41,617 nt of DNA, taken from Hyphomicrobiales bacterium. GTDB taxonomy: Bacteria > Pseudomonadota > Alphaproteobacteria > Rhizobiales > Aestuariivirgaceae. Shown here piece by piece: positions 16,297 through 25,347 of this stretch (its first letter is position 1; each line of letters opens with the position of its first letter). A program made the position numbers and the translations under genes. The notes below the pieces were generated by a model. It ran no database searches. It was not told the origin of the DNA and worked only from the letters and a program-made list of their open reading frames with translations. The stretch covers positions 1 through 41,617 of the forward strand of contig JANYLQ010000010.1 in assembly GCA_025363755.1 (NCBI GenBank), written 5' to 3'.

Positions 16297-17703
16297 ATGT
16301 CGAATGATTTGAACTGGATGTCAGCCACAAAGTTGGCCAAACTTTACGCCAAAGGCAAAGCTTCACCAGTTGAGGTCGCCAAAGCTTCATTTGCGCAAAT
16401 GGCCAAACATGAATCAACCATCAACGCGATGAGCCTAATTGATGAGAAAATAACATTAAAACAAGCACGTAGCAGTGAACGTCGTTGGCGCAAAGGTGAA
16501 GAATTTGGTCCATTAGACGGTGTTCCGGCGCTGATCAAAGATATTTTGTTGACCATTGGCCAGCCGAATTTGCGCGGCTCCAAAACCGTTGATCCCAATC
16601 AAAGCTGGCTGGAAGATGCGCCAAGTGTGGCAAGGTTAAGAGAGGCGGGCTGTGTTTTTGTCGGACGCACAACTACCCCGGAGTTTGGCTGGAAGGGCGT
16701 GACCGACTCACCCCTCACTGGAATCACCCGCAATCCTTGGAACCCTAAGCTTACACCCGGCGGCTCGTCAGGTGGTTCTTCTGCGGCATTGGCGGCGGGC
16801 TATGCGCCCTTGGCACTCGGCACAGACGGAGGTGGCAGTATTCGCATCCCGGCATCGTTTACGGGCACTTTTGGTTTGAAGCCGAGCTTTGGCCGTGTGC
16901 CCGCCTATCCGCTATCACCTTTTGGCACAGTGGCCCACATTGGGCCGATGACCCGCAATGTGGCTGATGCAGCATTGATGATGAATGAGATCAGCAAGCC
17001 GGATTCTCGCGATTGGCATTCTCTGCCTTACAACGAGGTGGATTTTACGGCCAAACTTGAGAAGGGCATAAAAGGCATGACCTTCGCTTTCTCAGCCACA
17101 TTGGGTTATGTTAACGTCGACCCGGAAGTGGCCAAACACGTCAAAGCTGCCGCTAAGGTCTTGCGCAGCCTAGGTGCCAACGTCGTTCACGTTGATCCAG
17201 GCTTCTCGGATCCCGCAGAAATATTCCGCACCCTGTGGTGGGCGGGTGCGCGAGCAGCACTTGGCGGATTATCACCCGAAAAACTCGTGTTACTAGAGCC
17301 TGCGCTGGCCGATGTCGTGGAGCAATCGCGCAGCATTACTGTTGAACAAATCCAACAAGCAACGATGCAACGCGCAGCCTTGGGTGCCAAGATGCGCCAG
17401 TTCATGGAAAAATATGATGCGCTGATATTGCCAACAATGCCGGGCGTGGCATTCGAAGCCGGAAAACTCCAACCAGCCGACCCTGACAACCGTGGCAAAT
17501 GGGTAAACTGGACACCCTTCACATACCCCTTCAACCTGACCCAACAGCCTGCAGCCTCTGTGCTTTGCGGTTTTACGAAATCAGGCTTGCCGATTGGTCT
17601 GCAAATCGTAGGGCGCATGTTTGATGATGCGCGGGTATTGCGAATTGCCAAGGCATTTGAAAGCGCCACAGAATATTCGGAGTTAAAACCAAATGGCTTT
17701 TAA
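16297..17703 (+). CDS. Amidase-signature family hydrolase
   Basis: 468 residues of the amidase signature family, which hydrolyses amide bonds in the cytoplasm. The Ser-cisSer-Lys triad is visible: Lys81 in PALIKDILL, Ser158 in GGSSGGSSAA and Ser181 in GTDGGGSIRIPAS. It is not GatA: the GatA-specific motifs are absent and the flanking genes are catabolic. Aryl-acylamidase- or indoleacetamide-hydrolase-like enzymes are the nearest guess. ATG 16297 has AGGGGAT upstream; a GTG lies one codon earlier. An esterase gene follows after 46 bp and a dehydrogenase after that, on the same strand. Confidence 0.9.
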   Translation: MSNDLNWMSATKLAKLYAKGKASPVEVAKASFAQMAKHESTINAMSLIDEKITLKQARSSERRWRKGEEFGPLDGVPALIKDILLTIGQPNLRGSKTVDPNQSWLEDAPSVARLREAGCVFVGRTTTPEFGWKGVTDSPLTGITRNPWNPKLTPGGSSGGSSAALAAGYAPLALGTDGGGSIRIPASFTGTFGLKPSFGRVPAYPLSPFGTVAHIGPMTRNVADAALMMNEISKPDSRDWHSLPYNEVDFTAKLEKGIKGMTFAFSATLGYVNVDPEVAKHVKAAAKVLRSLGANVVHVDPGFSDPAEIFRTLWWAGARAALGGLSPEKLVLLEPALADVVEQSRSITVEQIQQATMQRAALGAKMRQFMEKYDALILPTMPGVAFEAGKLQPADPDNRGKWVNWTPFTYPFNLTQQPAASVLCGFTKSGLPIGLQIVGRMFDDARVLRIAKAFESATEYSELKPNGF

Positions 17704-17749
17704 GTTGTGCTAAGTAAATCGACAAAAGCCAAATGGAATTAGAAAATCG

Positions 17750-18874
17750 ATGAACAACAGCATAATAAATGGCACTCACGATTCACGTTTCCAAAATGTC
17801 AAACACGCTTTCGCAAGTTGTTTTGAAGACGGTTTGGAACATGGGGCTGCCGTTGCGTTGACCGTCGGTGGAAATCTCGTCGTTGATCTATGGGGAGGCC
17901 ACGCTGATAGGGCCAAAACCCGCGAATGGAAACGTGATACAATTGCCAATGTCTGGTCTTGCACTAAGGGCATCGTGGCCGCCGCAGTGGCTATGGCAGT
18001 TGAACAAGGCAAACTGGATTACGACAAACCCATTGCCGATGTTTGGCCAGAGTTCGCCGCAAACGGCAAAGAGCAAATAACGCTCAATCATATCATGTCG
18101 CATACATCCGGATTGAACGGTCTGAATGTGCCCATGACTGCCGACGATCTTTATGCGTGGTCGCCTTACGTGAATGCATTAGCCGCCATGAAACCAAATT
18201 GGCAACCAGGCAAAGACTGCGCTTATCATGCCCTCACCTATGGTCACTTAGCGAGCGAACCACTGTGCCGTGTCACGGGGCAGTCGATTGGTCAGTTTGT
18301 AACTGAAAGCATTGCCAAACCACTCGGCACCGAATTTTTTGTTGGCGTTCCACAAACGGAAGACCACCGTGCAGCTGAAATGATCGACGGAGCAGGGGCC
18401 TCCGATTGGGTGCAACAAGTATTGAATAGTCCCTATCCACAATCATGCATGAACCCCACACCTGTTGCGACCGCGCCAAATACCCGCCAATGGCGCGCCG
18501 CTCAAATTCCCGGTGGCAATGGACACTGCGATGCCCGCGCTCTAGCGACCATCTATGGTGATATTGCCAGCAAGAACTCTAAACTTATGAATAGTCAAAC
18601 GCGCGCCGAGGCGGTTCGTCCTCGCTTTCGCGGATTGGATACGAGCTTCAATCTGCCAACAGCATTTGGTGCCGGATTCCGGATTGAGGATGAAATGTAT
18701 GGCAAACTTGCCTCAAATCTAACATTCGGCCATAGCGGTTGGGGCGGCTCCACGGCTTTCGGCGACCCAGACGCGGGCATTGGTTTTGCCTTTGTAACTT
18801 GCAACATGCTGGGCTTTGCTGAGGGCGATCCACGCAGGCGAAGACTGATCGACGCTGTCTATGATGCGCTTTAA
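17750..18874 (+). CDS. Serine hydrolase of the beta-lactamase/family VIII esterase type
   Basis: 374 residues with the penicillin-binding fold. The S-X-X-K motif is Ser70-Cys-Thr-Lys73 in NVWSCTKG. The Tyr motif is probably Tyr159 (CAYHALTYG), and the third motif is around FGHSGWGGS. No signal peptide is present, so it is cytoplasmic, which points to an EstB-like family VIII esterase or peptidase rather than a periplasmic beta-lactamase. The substrate is unknown. It lies between the amidase (46 bp) and the zinc dehydrogenase (16 bp) and is probably in one operon with them. Confidence 0.88.
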   Translation: MNNSIINGTHDSRFQNVKHAFASCFEDGLEHGAAVALTVGGNLVVDLWGGHADRAKTREWKRDTIANVWSCTKGIVAAAVAMAVEQGKLDYDKPIADVWPEFAANGKEQITLNHIMSHTSGLNGLNVPMTADDLYAWSPYVNALAAMKPNWQPGKDCAYHALTYGHLASEPLCRVTGQSIGQFVTESIAKPLGTEFFVGVPQTEDHRAAEMIDGAGASDWVQQVLNSPYPQSCMNPTPVATAPNTRQWRAAQIPGGNGHCDARALATIYGDIASKNSKLMNSQTRAEAVRPRFRGLDTSFNLPTAFGAGFRIEDEMYGKLASNLTFGHSGWGGSTAFGDPDAGIGFAFVTCNMLGFAEGDPRRRRLIDAVYDAL

Positions 18875-18890
18875 TGATTGGTAAAATCTC

Positions 18891-19910
18891 ATGAGCGATA
18901 ATCTGGTTCTCATTTGCAAAGTTGATAATCTCGTCACACTCGAGACGAGGCCACTACCACCATTGCGTGATGGCGAAATTTTGGTGCAGCTACGTGCATG
19001 CGGAATTTGTGGAACTGATACTGCAAAAGTCTATGATCCCTATTTTGTAAAACCAGTACAACTGGGCCATGAGCTGGTTGCAACAGTAGTCGAAAGTAAA
19101 ACAGAACAATTCAAAATTGCCGATCGCGTCGCCATCGCACACCATGCGCCAGACTATTACTCCCATTACACAAGGCGCGGTTCAGCGCCGATGGACCCAC
19201 TGTTCAAACGCAGCAACATAGATCCGGCGGGTTTTGCGGAGTTTATCCGCGTGCCAGAATTGCTTGTGAAAAATACAGTCGTAAAAATCCCCCTTCACGT
19301 TCCAGATGAGCGCGCGGTTTTTATGGAACCGCTTGCCTGTTGCCTGCGCGCACTCGACCGTGTCAACTTGTTAGAAGGTGACACGGCATTAATTGTGGGC
19401 GCAGGCGCAGTCGGAATTTTGTTTTTACCGCTGCTGCGCGATCTAAAAGTAAAGTCTTTGGTGCTCGACATGCGCGAAGAACGCTTAATCTTAGCCAATG
19501 CATGGGGCGCGGCCGAAAGCTGCATCGCCGACAAGATCGATGCCACTGAATTTGCTAAACGTAATACAGAAGGGCGCGGTGTTGATATTGTTATATTGAG
19601 CGTTTTTACAAAACTTACAATTGCTACAGCCATGCAGACAGTGCGCGATGGCGGCACGATTCTCATTTTTGGGAGTAAACCTGAAAATGAAATTGCCATT
19701 GATTGGTGGGAAGTATGGCGGCGGGAACTTAACTTGATCACCAGTTATTCTGCAACACCCGATCTTATGCACCGCGCGATGGGTTTGCTCGCACGCGAAG
19801 ACTACGCGCTAGAGACTTTGATCAGCCATCAAGTTCCGCTGCAAGATGCTCAGCAAGCTTTTGATCTGGTGCGCGAAGGCAAGGCCAGCAAAGCTATCAT
19901 AACGCTGTGA
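18891..19910 (+). CDS. Medium-chain zinc dehydrogenase lacking the structural zinc site
   Basis: 339 residues of the zinc-dependent alcohol/sorbitol dehydrogenase family. The catalytic zinc ligands are Cys40 (CGICGTD), His60-Glu61 (GHE) and Glu146 (MEPLAC). The NAD site is VGAGAVG, and NIDPAGFAEFIRVPE is typical. The lobe that normally carries four zinc cysteines reads AHHAPDYYSHYTRRGSAP, with no Cys. The catalytic site is intact, so it is probably an active enzyme with a changed lobe. It starts 16 bp after the esterase gene. It ends 3 bp from the stop of the convergent surface protein. Confidence 0.9.
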   Translation: MSDNLVLICKVDNLVTLETRPLPPLRDGEILVQLRACGICGTDTAKVYDPYFVKPVQLGHELVATVVESKTEQFKIADRVAIAHHAPDYYSHYTRRGSAPMDPLFKRSNIDPAGFAEFIRVPELLVKNTVVKIPLHVPDERAVFMEPLACCLRALDRVNLLEGDTALIVGAGAVGILFLPLLRDLKVKSLVLDMREERLILANAWGAAESCIADKIDATEFAKRNTEGRGVDIVILSVFTKLTIATAMQTVRDGGTILIFGSKPENEIAIDWWEVWRRELNLITSYSATPDLMHRAMGLLAREDYALETLISHQVPLQDAQQAFDLVREGKASKAIITL

Positions 19911-19913
19911 CAT

Positions 19914-22259
19914 TCAGCCATTGTCAAATTCTGCCTGAGTAACCAGATGCGCCCATGTGAATGTGACTGTGGCGCCTGGTGCCAGCGTCGACCAAATGCC
20001 GTCATTCGCTGTTGCGTCCGGCGAAGCCGCAGCTCCCAATGGTCCGGCGGTGGTCAGCGTTTCAGATGTCACACCACCTGGGCCCAGCCCAACCAAAACT
20101 GCGGGCGTGCCATGAAGATCGGCAACGCTGACATTCGTGAGAGGTGTATTGCCAATGTTTGAAACAGCATATGTATAGGTTACCAACTCGTTGAGATCAG
20201 CTTTGCCTGCCGTGCCGCCGCCATTGTCAGTCAACACAAACGACTTCGTAATTTTAAGACTGGGCGTTGCGTTAATTGTCGTTGTGGCGTTGGATGCTGG
20301 CGATGTGATCGTAGTCGCACCATTTTTGCCTGTAGCAGTCGCTGTGTTGGTGACACCATTGGTAATGCCAACTCCATTTTTGACATCGGTCGCCGAAAGT
20401 GTGTAGGTCGCCGTAAAATTTTGTGTGGCACCAGCAGCGAGGCTTGCAACAGACGCGGGCGTAAATGCACTGAGGGCATTGGTACCCGCGATGCCGTTAA
20501 ATTTTGGCCCTGCGTCGATGGGTGCAACAACTGTAAGAGTGATGCTGCCAACGTTTTTAACAGCATAAGTGAAAGTGATTGTATCGTTTGCATCTGTCAA
20601 TGCTGGGTTTGTTCCTGCCGCAATCGTGGGCGTGGCAGCGGTCTTGACGACAGTAAGCCCAGCCACAGTTAAAATTGATGTACTGGCCGTTGCGTTGGAG
20701 GAGCTGACAGCACCTGCTGGAGAAGTGGCCGTGGCTTTTGCAGTGTTGGTCACTCCATTGGTGATTCCCGCACCATTGGCCACATCTGTCGCCGATAGTG
20801 TATAAGTTGCTGTGTACACTCTGTTCGCACCAGCAGCTATACTGGCCGATGCCGGAGTAAATGCACTAAGTGTGCCAGTGCCGTTGACGCCATTGAATTT
20901 TGGGCCTGCATCCACCGGAGCCACAACGGTGAGCGCAACGTTACCTGTGTTTGTGACCGTGTAGGTATAAGTGATGGTATCGTTGGCGTCAGTTAATGTT
21001 GCACTGGCACCTGCAGCTACGGTCGGAGCACTCGCAGCCTTGGTAACACTTAAGGTCGCCATATTGATCACCGTGACAGCGGTGTTTGAATTATCAACGC
21101 CGTCATTGATGAGAACCGTAATCTGTTTTGCTGGCCCCGCCGGATTAGGTGCTGTGCTGGCGTAAGTCACGGCGTCTATAGCGTTTTGATAATCAACAAG
21201 AGTGCCAACGCCGGATAGGGTTATAACCCCGGTCCCTGAATTATAAGCCGAAGCTGTAATACCAGCTGGCAGTGCGCCAGCAGCCAATACATCTGTCGCC
21301 AATGGGCTAACCAAGGTGATCGTGGCCGAAGAAATGGTCGTGCCGTCATCAGATACCTTGATGTCAGCGGCTGCAATGGCAACAGGCGCTGCCCCCTCCA
21401 CCCAAGTCGTCGTATAGCCAGTGCCTGCAAGTGCCACTGAAAGATCGAGAGCAGGGGGATTATTGAGGATTGATGATGTCGAAACAAAAGCAATAGAGTC
21501 GTAAGCCGCATCCCCAACATCCGCGATGCGAATAGTGATTGTGTAAGTTGTACCTGGAACGACGTTGAACGCGTTAATGAATACAGTCGTCGCACCATCC
21601 ATCTTAATGTCGGGAATGAGCGGAGTGGCCGTGGTGTTGTCGCGGTAGTAACCGGAGTTGGTACCATTATTGACAGTATTGATATCTGTGCCAGTCGCCG
21701 TGCCGGGAACGGTGGCGAAATTGAAATTGGTGTAGGCACCACCGCTAATAGTCATCGAAAAATTATCGGTGAAAGTGGTGTTTACATACTCATTGTATTC
21801 TTCTGAAGCAAAAACCGAAGCAATCGACATGCGGTTGACACCGGGCTTTGGAATAAATGAAAATGTAAAAGTAGCAACGTCGAATTCGCTTGCTGGCGCA
21901 TTGGAAACGCCAGAGCCTGCCGACGATAAATTGCCCGCAGGAATTGGCGAACCAGGGACATTGTTGATGTTACCAGTGCCAAGTACGATGCCGCTCGTTA
22001 TACCAAGCGCAGAGCCTGTGGTTGTGAATGTTCCAGAAATGTTGGTCGAAGCACCAGCACCCAGCACCGGTGTGCCAGTTAATGTCACCCCAGGATTTCC
22101 AGCAGCAATTGCGTTCGACAGAGTAGTTACGTTGGTCGTGGTCGTAATTGTAACCGTTGCCTGAGCATAAGTCGTAAAACTCAGAACAGTGAGAATCATC
22201 GCAGCAATCGTAGCTAACAGTCTACGCAGGTAGATTTTTGCTCTGGCGATTAGATTCAA
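19914..22259 (-). CDS. Choice-of-anchor-L / DUF11-repeat surface protein, probably cut short
   Basis: 781 residues. A signal peptide (about 1-34, ending YAQA) is followed by a choice-of-anchor-L domain (about 38-262, with VFASEEYNEYVNTTFTDNF). Next is a cadherin-like module (about 268-400). Then come two full DUF11-type repeats (401-531 and 532-665, each with TDANDTIT and AGPKFNG) and a third (666-781) that stops right after VTQAEFDNG. In the first two repeats the matching point continues into GITNGVTNTA. No sorting signal or anchor is seen. The protein is Thr/Ala/Ser-rich, acidic-poor and low in Cys, as secreted adhesin-like proteins are. Only a weak ribosome site is visible. Confidence 0.85.
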   Translation of the reverse strand: MNLIARAKIYLRRLLATIAAMILTVLSFTTYAQATVTITTTTNVTTLSNAIAAGNPGVTLTGTPVLGAGASTNISGTFTTTGSALGITSGIVLGTGNINNVPGSPIPAGNLSSAGSGVSNAPASEFDVATFTFSFIPKPGVNRMSIASVFASEEYNEYVNTTFTDNFSMTISGGAYTNFNFATVPGTATGTDINTVNNGTNSGYYRDNTTATPLIPDIKMDGATTVFINAFNVVPGTTYTITIRIADVGDAAYDSIAFVSTSSILNNPPALDLSVALAGTGYTTTWVEGAAPVAIAAADIKVSDDGTTISSATITLVSPLATDVLAAGALPAGITASAYNSGTGVITLSGVGTLVDYQNAIDAVTYASTAPNPAGPAKQITVLINDGVDNSNTAVTVINMATLSVTKAASAPTVAAGASATLTDANDTITYTYTVTNTGNVALTVVAPVDAGPKFNGVNGTGTLSAFTPASASIAAGANRVYTATYTLSATDVANGAGITNGVTNTAKATATSPAGAVSSSNATASTSILTVAGLTVVKTAATPTIAAGTNPALTDANDTITFTYAVKNVGSITLTVVAPIDAGPKFNGIAGTNALSAFTPASVASLAAGATQNFTATYTLSATDVKNGVGITNGVTNTATATGKNGATTITSPASNATTTINATPSLKITKSFVLTDNGGGTAGKADLNELVTYTYAVSNIGNTPLTNVSVADLHGTPAVLVGLGPGGVTSETLTTAGPLGAAASPDATANDGIWSTLAPGATVTFTWAHLVTQAEFDNG

Positions 22260-22447
22260 TTTCGTAATTCTTATTTGTGGTTCTTTTTTGGGTTAAGGCA
22301 CACCCAGTATCCAATAAAACGCTATGGTTAATCAGCCCTTAAGTTGGTAAATTGGAGGATAACTCTTGGTTTTCATGAGATGCCAAATCCAGCGGTCGGA
22401 CCGACAGATGTGTTTTAATCAAGACAAACAACTTAGAGCTAAATGCC

Positions 22448-23191
22448 CTAATTTTGAGCGTTCCGCAAAAAAACGACATAGCCTGTAAAGTTAAGATTGC
22501 TTGCCAGACGAGGCGGCTCTTGCCATTCGCCGCCCTGCAAAAGTCCGATGCGAAACGGTATTTTTAATTGATCCAGCCGTGCGAGATACCGTGCATAGCC
22601 GGGGATGACATGGTTGCCCTGATAGATTTGTAAAACCAACTCATCGACCACGCCTGCCAACGCGTCAAGCCCCGCAGGATCGCCATTGGCGCTCCAATCC
22701 AAAAGGCCTGTCACACTCAACTTAAATTCTTTCGGTAATTTCCCGCGTAACTTTAAGAGAAAGAGAGCATATCGATTAAGGTGTTTGGTGCCAGCATCAA
22801 AATCGATTTGTAAGCCGATTAAATTATTACCTTCGGCTTTCCAGCTTTGTACGTGCCTTAGAACATCGGTAAAAATCGCCTCGTTCCAGTCAAGTGTCTG
22901 CGCCCGGTAAACAATCCAAACGTCTGGCCCAATAATATGGGGCATGGCACTGCGCTGTGATATGATTTGTGGTTTACCCTTGTCCGATACCTCACCCGCT
23001 AAAAGATAAATTTCTTTTGCGTGCGATAGTGCGCGTTGCGGCTGAACCCCCGCCCATAGCCAAAAATTACGGTAATCGTCAGTGTGAGTGATTTCAGCTT
23101 GGACATTCGAACCCAAGCCACACAACAACAAAGCAATTCGTAAAAACCTACCAATAATAGCGAAGTTGTTTGGCATAGGACGTGTCGCCAT
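22448..23191 (-). CDS. Secreted DUF3142 family protein
   Basis: About 247 residues with a signal peptide (hydrophobic RIALLLCGLGSNVQA). The mature part resembles DUF3142: WLWAGVQPQRAL, DVWIVYRAQTLDW, GNNLIGLQIDFDAGTKHLNRY, LSVTGLLDW, DELVLQIYQG and PFRIGLLQGGEW. The pattern suggests a TIM-barrel fold like that of glycoside hydrolases, but activity is unknown. ATG 23191 has AAGG 6 nt upstream; 23176 is the alternative. The start lies inside the end of the 687-residue gene (44-bp overlap), so the two are coupled. Confidence 0.8.
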   Translation of the reverse strand: MATRPMPNNFAIIGRFLRIALLLCGLGSNVQAEITHTDDYRNFWLWAGVQPQRALSHAKEIYLLAGEVSDKGKPQIISQRSAMPHIIGPDVWIVYRAQTLDWNEAIFTDVLRHVQSWKAEGNNLIGLQIDFDAGTKHLNRYALFLLKLRGKLPKEFKLSVTGLLDWSANGDPAGLDALAGVVDELVLQIYQGNHVIPGYARYLARLDQLKIPFRIGLLQGGEWQEPPRLASNLNFTGYVVFLRNAQN

Positions 23192-25211
23192 ATTTTGCCT
23201 TGAGTTCGTCATACCATTTCTTGCGTTGACTTTCCGCAACTTCCGTTCCGCCGCAATCATTAGTATGCGCAGGCTCATAGCACCTCACAGCGCGGTCGAG
23301 TGCAAAGGCTCTTTCTTCGCGTGTAGCTTTGGCGTTCCTCATAATTTCAGTATAAATATCTTGGCGGAAGATCGGCTTGCCCGAAAACAATGTGCCTGTG
23401 CCGCCAAGTTCATCTTTCGCAACAGCTGGAAGCGAGAAATCGCCCTGCGCACGGATGAATTCAGCCAGACAAAGTCTGCCCCTCACATTCATTTCATCGC
23501 CATTCAATAGTTTCGCCACTTCAATAAGGTTTGGGCAGACGTATCCATCCTTGTTACCTTCCCATCTGAACGATTGAAACCGATCTTCAGGATTGCCATC
23601 TGCATCCTGCACAGGTTTTGAAGGTAGCATTTTAATGTCGTCGAGAAATCCTTTGAAGTGCCCTTGCGTCAAGTCACGCGCATAGAGGCGAAAAAGTGCA
23701 GTCTCCCTTTCGTCTTTAGTCACGTTGGCAGCGACGGTTTGCTGCCGCAACAAAATGGGGCCAGCGATGTAATCGAGAACATATTTGCGAAGCAGTGGTT
23801 CTTGAATAAGCGAGTCAGGTGCAAACACCGCGGAGATATTTTTGGCCCGCTCATCAATCAACACCAACGCCAATTCCAATGTGCCCCGTTGAAAAGCTTG
23901 GGTAGCTTTTGGAAATAGATTGACGAGTGCCGCACGCGCAGACTTATCGCCTATGGCATCAAGAGCCGAAGTTCTCAAGAGTTGACCGCTAAATTCGAGA
24001 TAGCCCAACGCATCACCTGTTGCCGCTTTTTCCGGCAATAGCTGCAAAACAGTTTTCGCGTCTCTATCGACAAACCAGGCGCGCGCCGCGAGCAGATAGT
24101 TATAAATATCTTCATGACCCACAAAGCGCGAATGCTGGGCTTCAATCATTTCGGCTTTCATACCGGGTAAAGCTTTGTCGTCAGAGTCCGTTTGCTGGCG
24201 CATCATGCGCAAATCCTCCGTCGCCAACAACAACACATCAGCGGAATTGTTTTGATCTGCATTGATAGGTAATTTGATATCGATCTCATTGACCAATGCA
24301 AATCCTGATTCATCAACCGTGCTTCGCGCCACCGCTTCGGAATAGGCAGCCGCTAGTTTTTGAGAATCCCCAGAAATCCAATAAGCGCGGCGTACCAAGC
24401 CCGTCGCAGAGGCGGCATAGGTGCCCTTTGGGTAGTCTTTCAAGTAACTTGTCAAACCATCAAGTGCAGCAGTGACCATCTCGCGTGACACACCCTCTTT
24501 CTGCAAGGTGCCATATTGGTCAAAGGCCAAGGCTTGTGCTGCCAAAAGGGAAACCCGCCCTTGCATATACCGCGCGGCCTCGCGCACCCATGGCTGAGTG
24601 GCGTTAAAAAGTGCGGCAAAGCCAGTTGGGTCATTGTGGGTGACAAAATAAAATCGCCTTACCGCATAAATGTATTCCGCAAATTCCTTCGCTGCTTGAG
24701 ATTGAACGGCAATCGCAGCGTCACCACCTCCAGCGGTCGAGCATTTTAAAGCCTTGCGGGCATCACTTAAAATTGTCTTCTCAGCGTCTGACAGGCTTTT
24801 CTCGGAAGCAACGGCTGCCAGAAAACCAGCACTTCCGTTTGCGTCGCTCACACAGATTGTGCCTTCACCAGATTCGCTAACAGAAGAAATAATTTCTGCC
24901 TTCGGGCCAAGATCAATTGAACTCCAAAATGTTGGCCAATCACTTGGCCAATAATTGGAAATGTTAGAATAGGCTTCAGTAGAAGGCTTTAACATTTTGA
25001 GTTTTTGTGCGCGGGCATCAGCAAGCAGGTAAATCAGATTGATGCGTGTGTCATTGCCAGGCGAAACCACGCCCATGCTGTCGCAATTTGTAAAAGCACC
25101 ATAGTAAATTTTCATAGTCTGACCGCAGCCGCCACCATCCGAACTGGCCCGGACAGGGCTTACAAAACTAACGGTAGCAAGTGCTACGAGAAGCCAAACC
25201 AGTTTATGCAT
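23148..25211 (-). CDS. Large secreted helical protein of unknown family
   Basis: About 687 residues: a signal peptide (about 1-23, MHKLVWLLVALAT to VRAS) and a long, mostly helical mature part with TPR-like character (for example AKEFAEYIYAVRRFYF and YMQGRVSLLAAQALAFDQYG). Eight or more Cys are clustered at the two ends (GGGCG, NCDSMG near the start; RCYEPAHTNDCGG near the end), fitting disulfides in the periplasm or outside. I do not recognise the family. ATG 25211 has AGGATCG upstream. It overlaps the DUF3142 gene downstream, so the two products probably act together. Confidence 0.75.
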   Translation of the reverse strand: MHKLVWLLVALATVSFVSPVRASSDGGGCGQTMKIYYGAFTNCDSMGVVSPGNDTRINLIYLLADARAQKLKMLKPSTEAYSNISNYWPSDWPTFWSSIDLGPKAEIISSVSESGEGTICVSDANGSAGFLAAVASEKSLSDAEKTILSDARKALKCSTAGGGDAAIAVQSQAAKEFAEYIYAVRRFYFVTHNDPTGFAALFNATQPWVREAARYMQGRVSLLAAQALAFDQYGTLQKEGVSREMVTAALDGLTSYLKDYPKGTYAASATGLVRRAYWISGDSQKLAAAYSEAVARSTVDESGFALVNEIDIKLPINADQNNSADVLLLATEDLRMMRQQTDSDDKALPGMKAEMIEAQHSRFVGHEDIYNYLLAARAWFVDRDAKTVLQLLPEKAATGDALGYLEFSGQLLRTSALDAIGDKSARAALVNLFPKATQAFQRGTLELALVLIDERAKNISAVFAPDSLIQEPLLRKYVLDYIAGPILLRQQTVAANVTKDERETALFRLYARDLTQGHFKGFLDDIKMLPSKPVQDADGNPEDRFQSFRWEGNKDGYVCPNLIEVAKLLNGDEMNVRGRLCLAEFIRAQGDFSLPAVAKDELGGTGTLFSGKPIFRQDIYTEIMRNAKATREERAFALDRAVRCYEPAHTNDCGGTEVAESQRKKWYDELKAKYGDTSYAKQLRYYW

Positions 25212-25310
25212 CGTGTCGATCCTGAATGTATGATCGCAACATGATACTAAGTTTGCTGCATTTGTCACCATGCCTTCTCCTATTCTAGAGAAAAGCATTC
25301 CTTGCAGTCC

Positions 25311-25339
25311 AAAAATTAAAGGCGGGGTTACCCCCGCCT
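25311..25339 (-). terminator. Rho-independent terminator of the beta-propeller gene
   Basis: The minus-strand transcript forms an 8-bp stem (AGGCGGGG / CCCCGCCT) with a 4-nt loop, then runs into TTTAATTTTT. It lies 8 nt after the stop of the gene ending at 25348. Confidence 0.85.
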
Positions 25340-25347
25340 GAATTCGA

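Noticed and set aside
16297-17703. Reading this amidase as GatA because gatB is nearby
   Set aside because: It lacks GatA-specific character, is 4 kb from gatB with other genes between, and sits with an esterase and a dehydrogenase.
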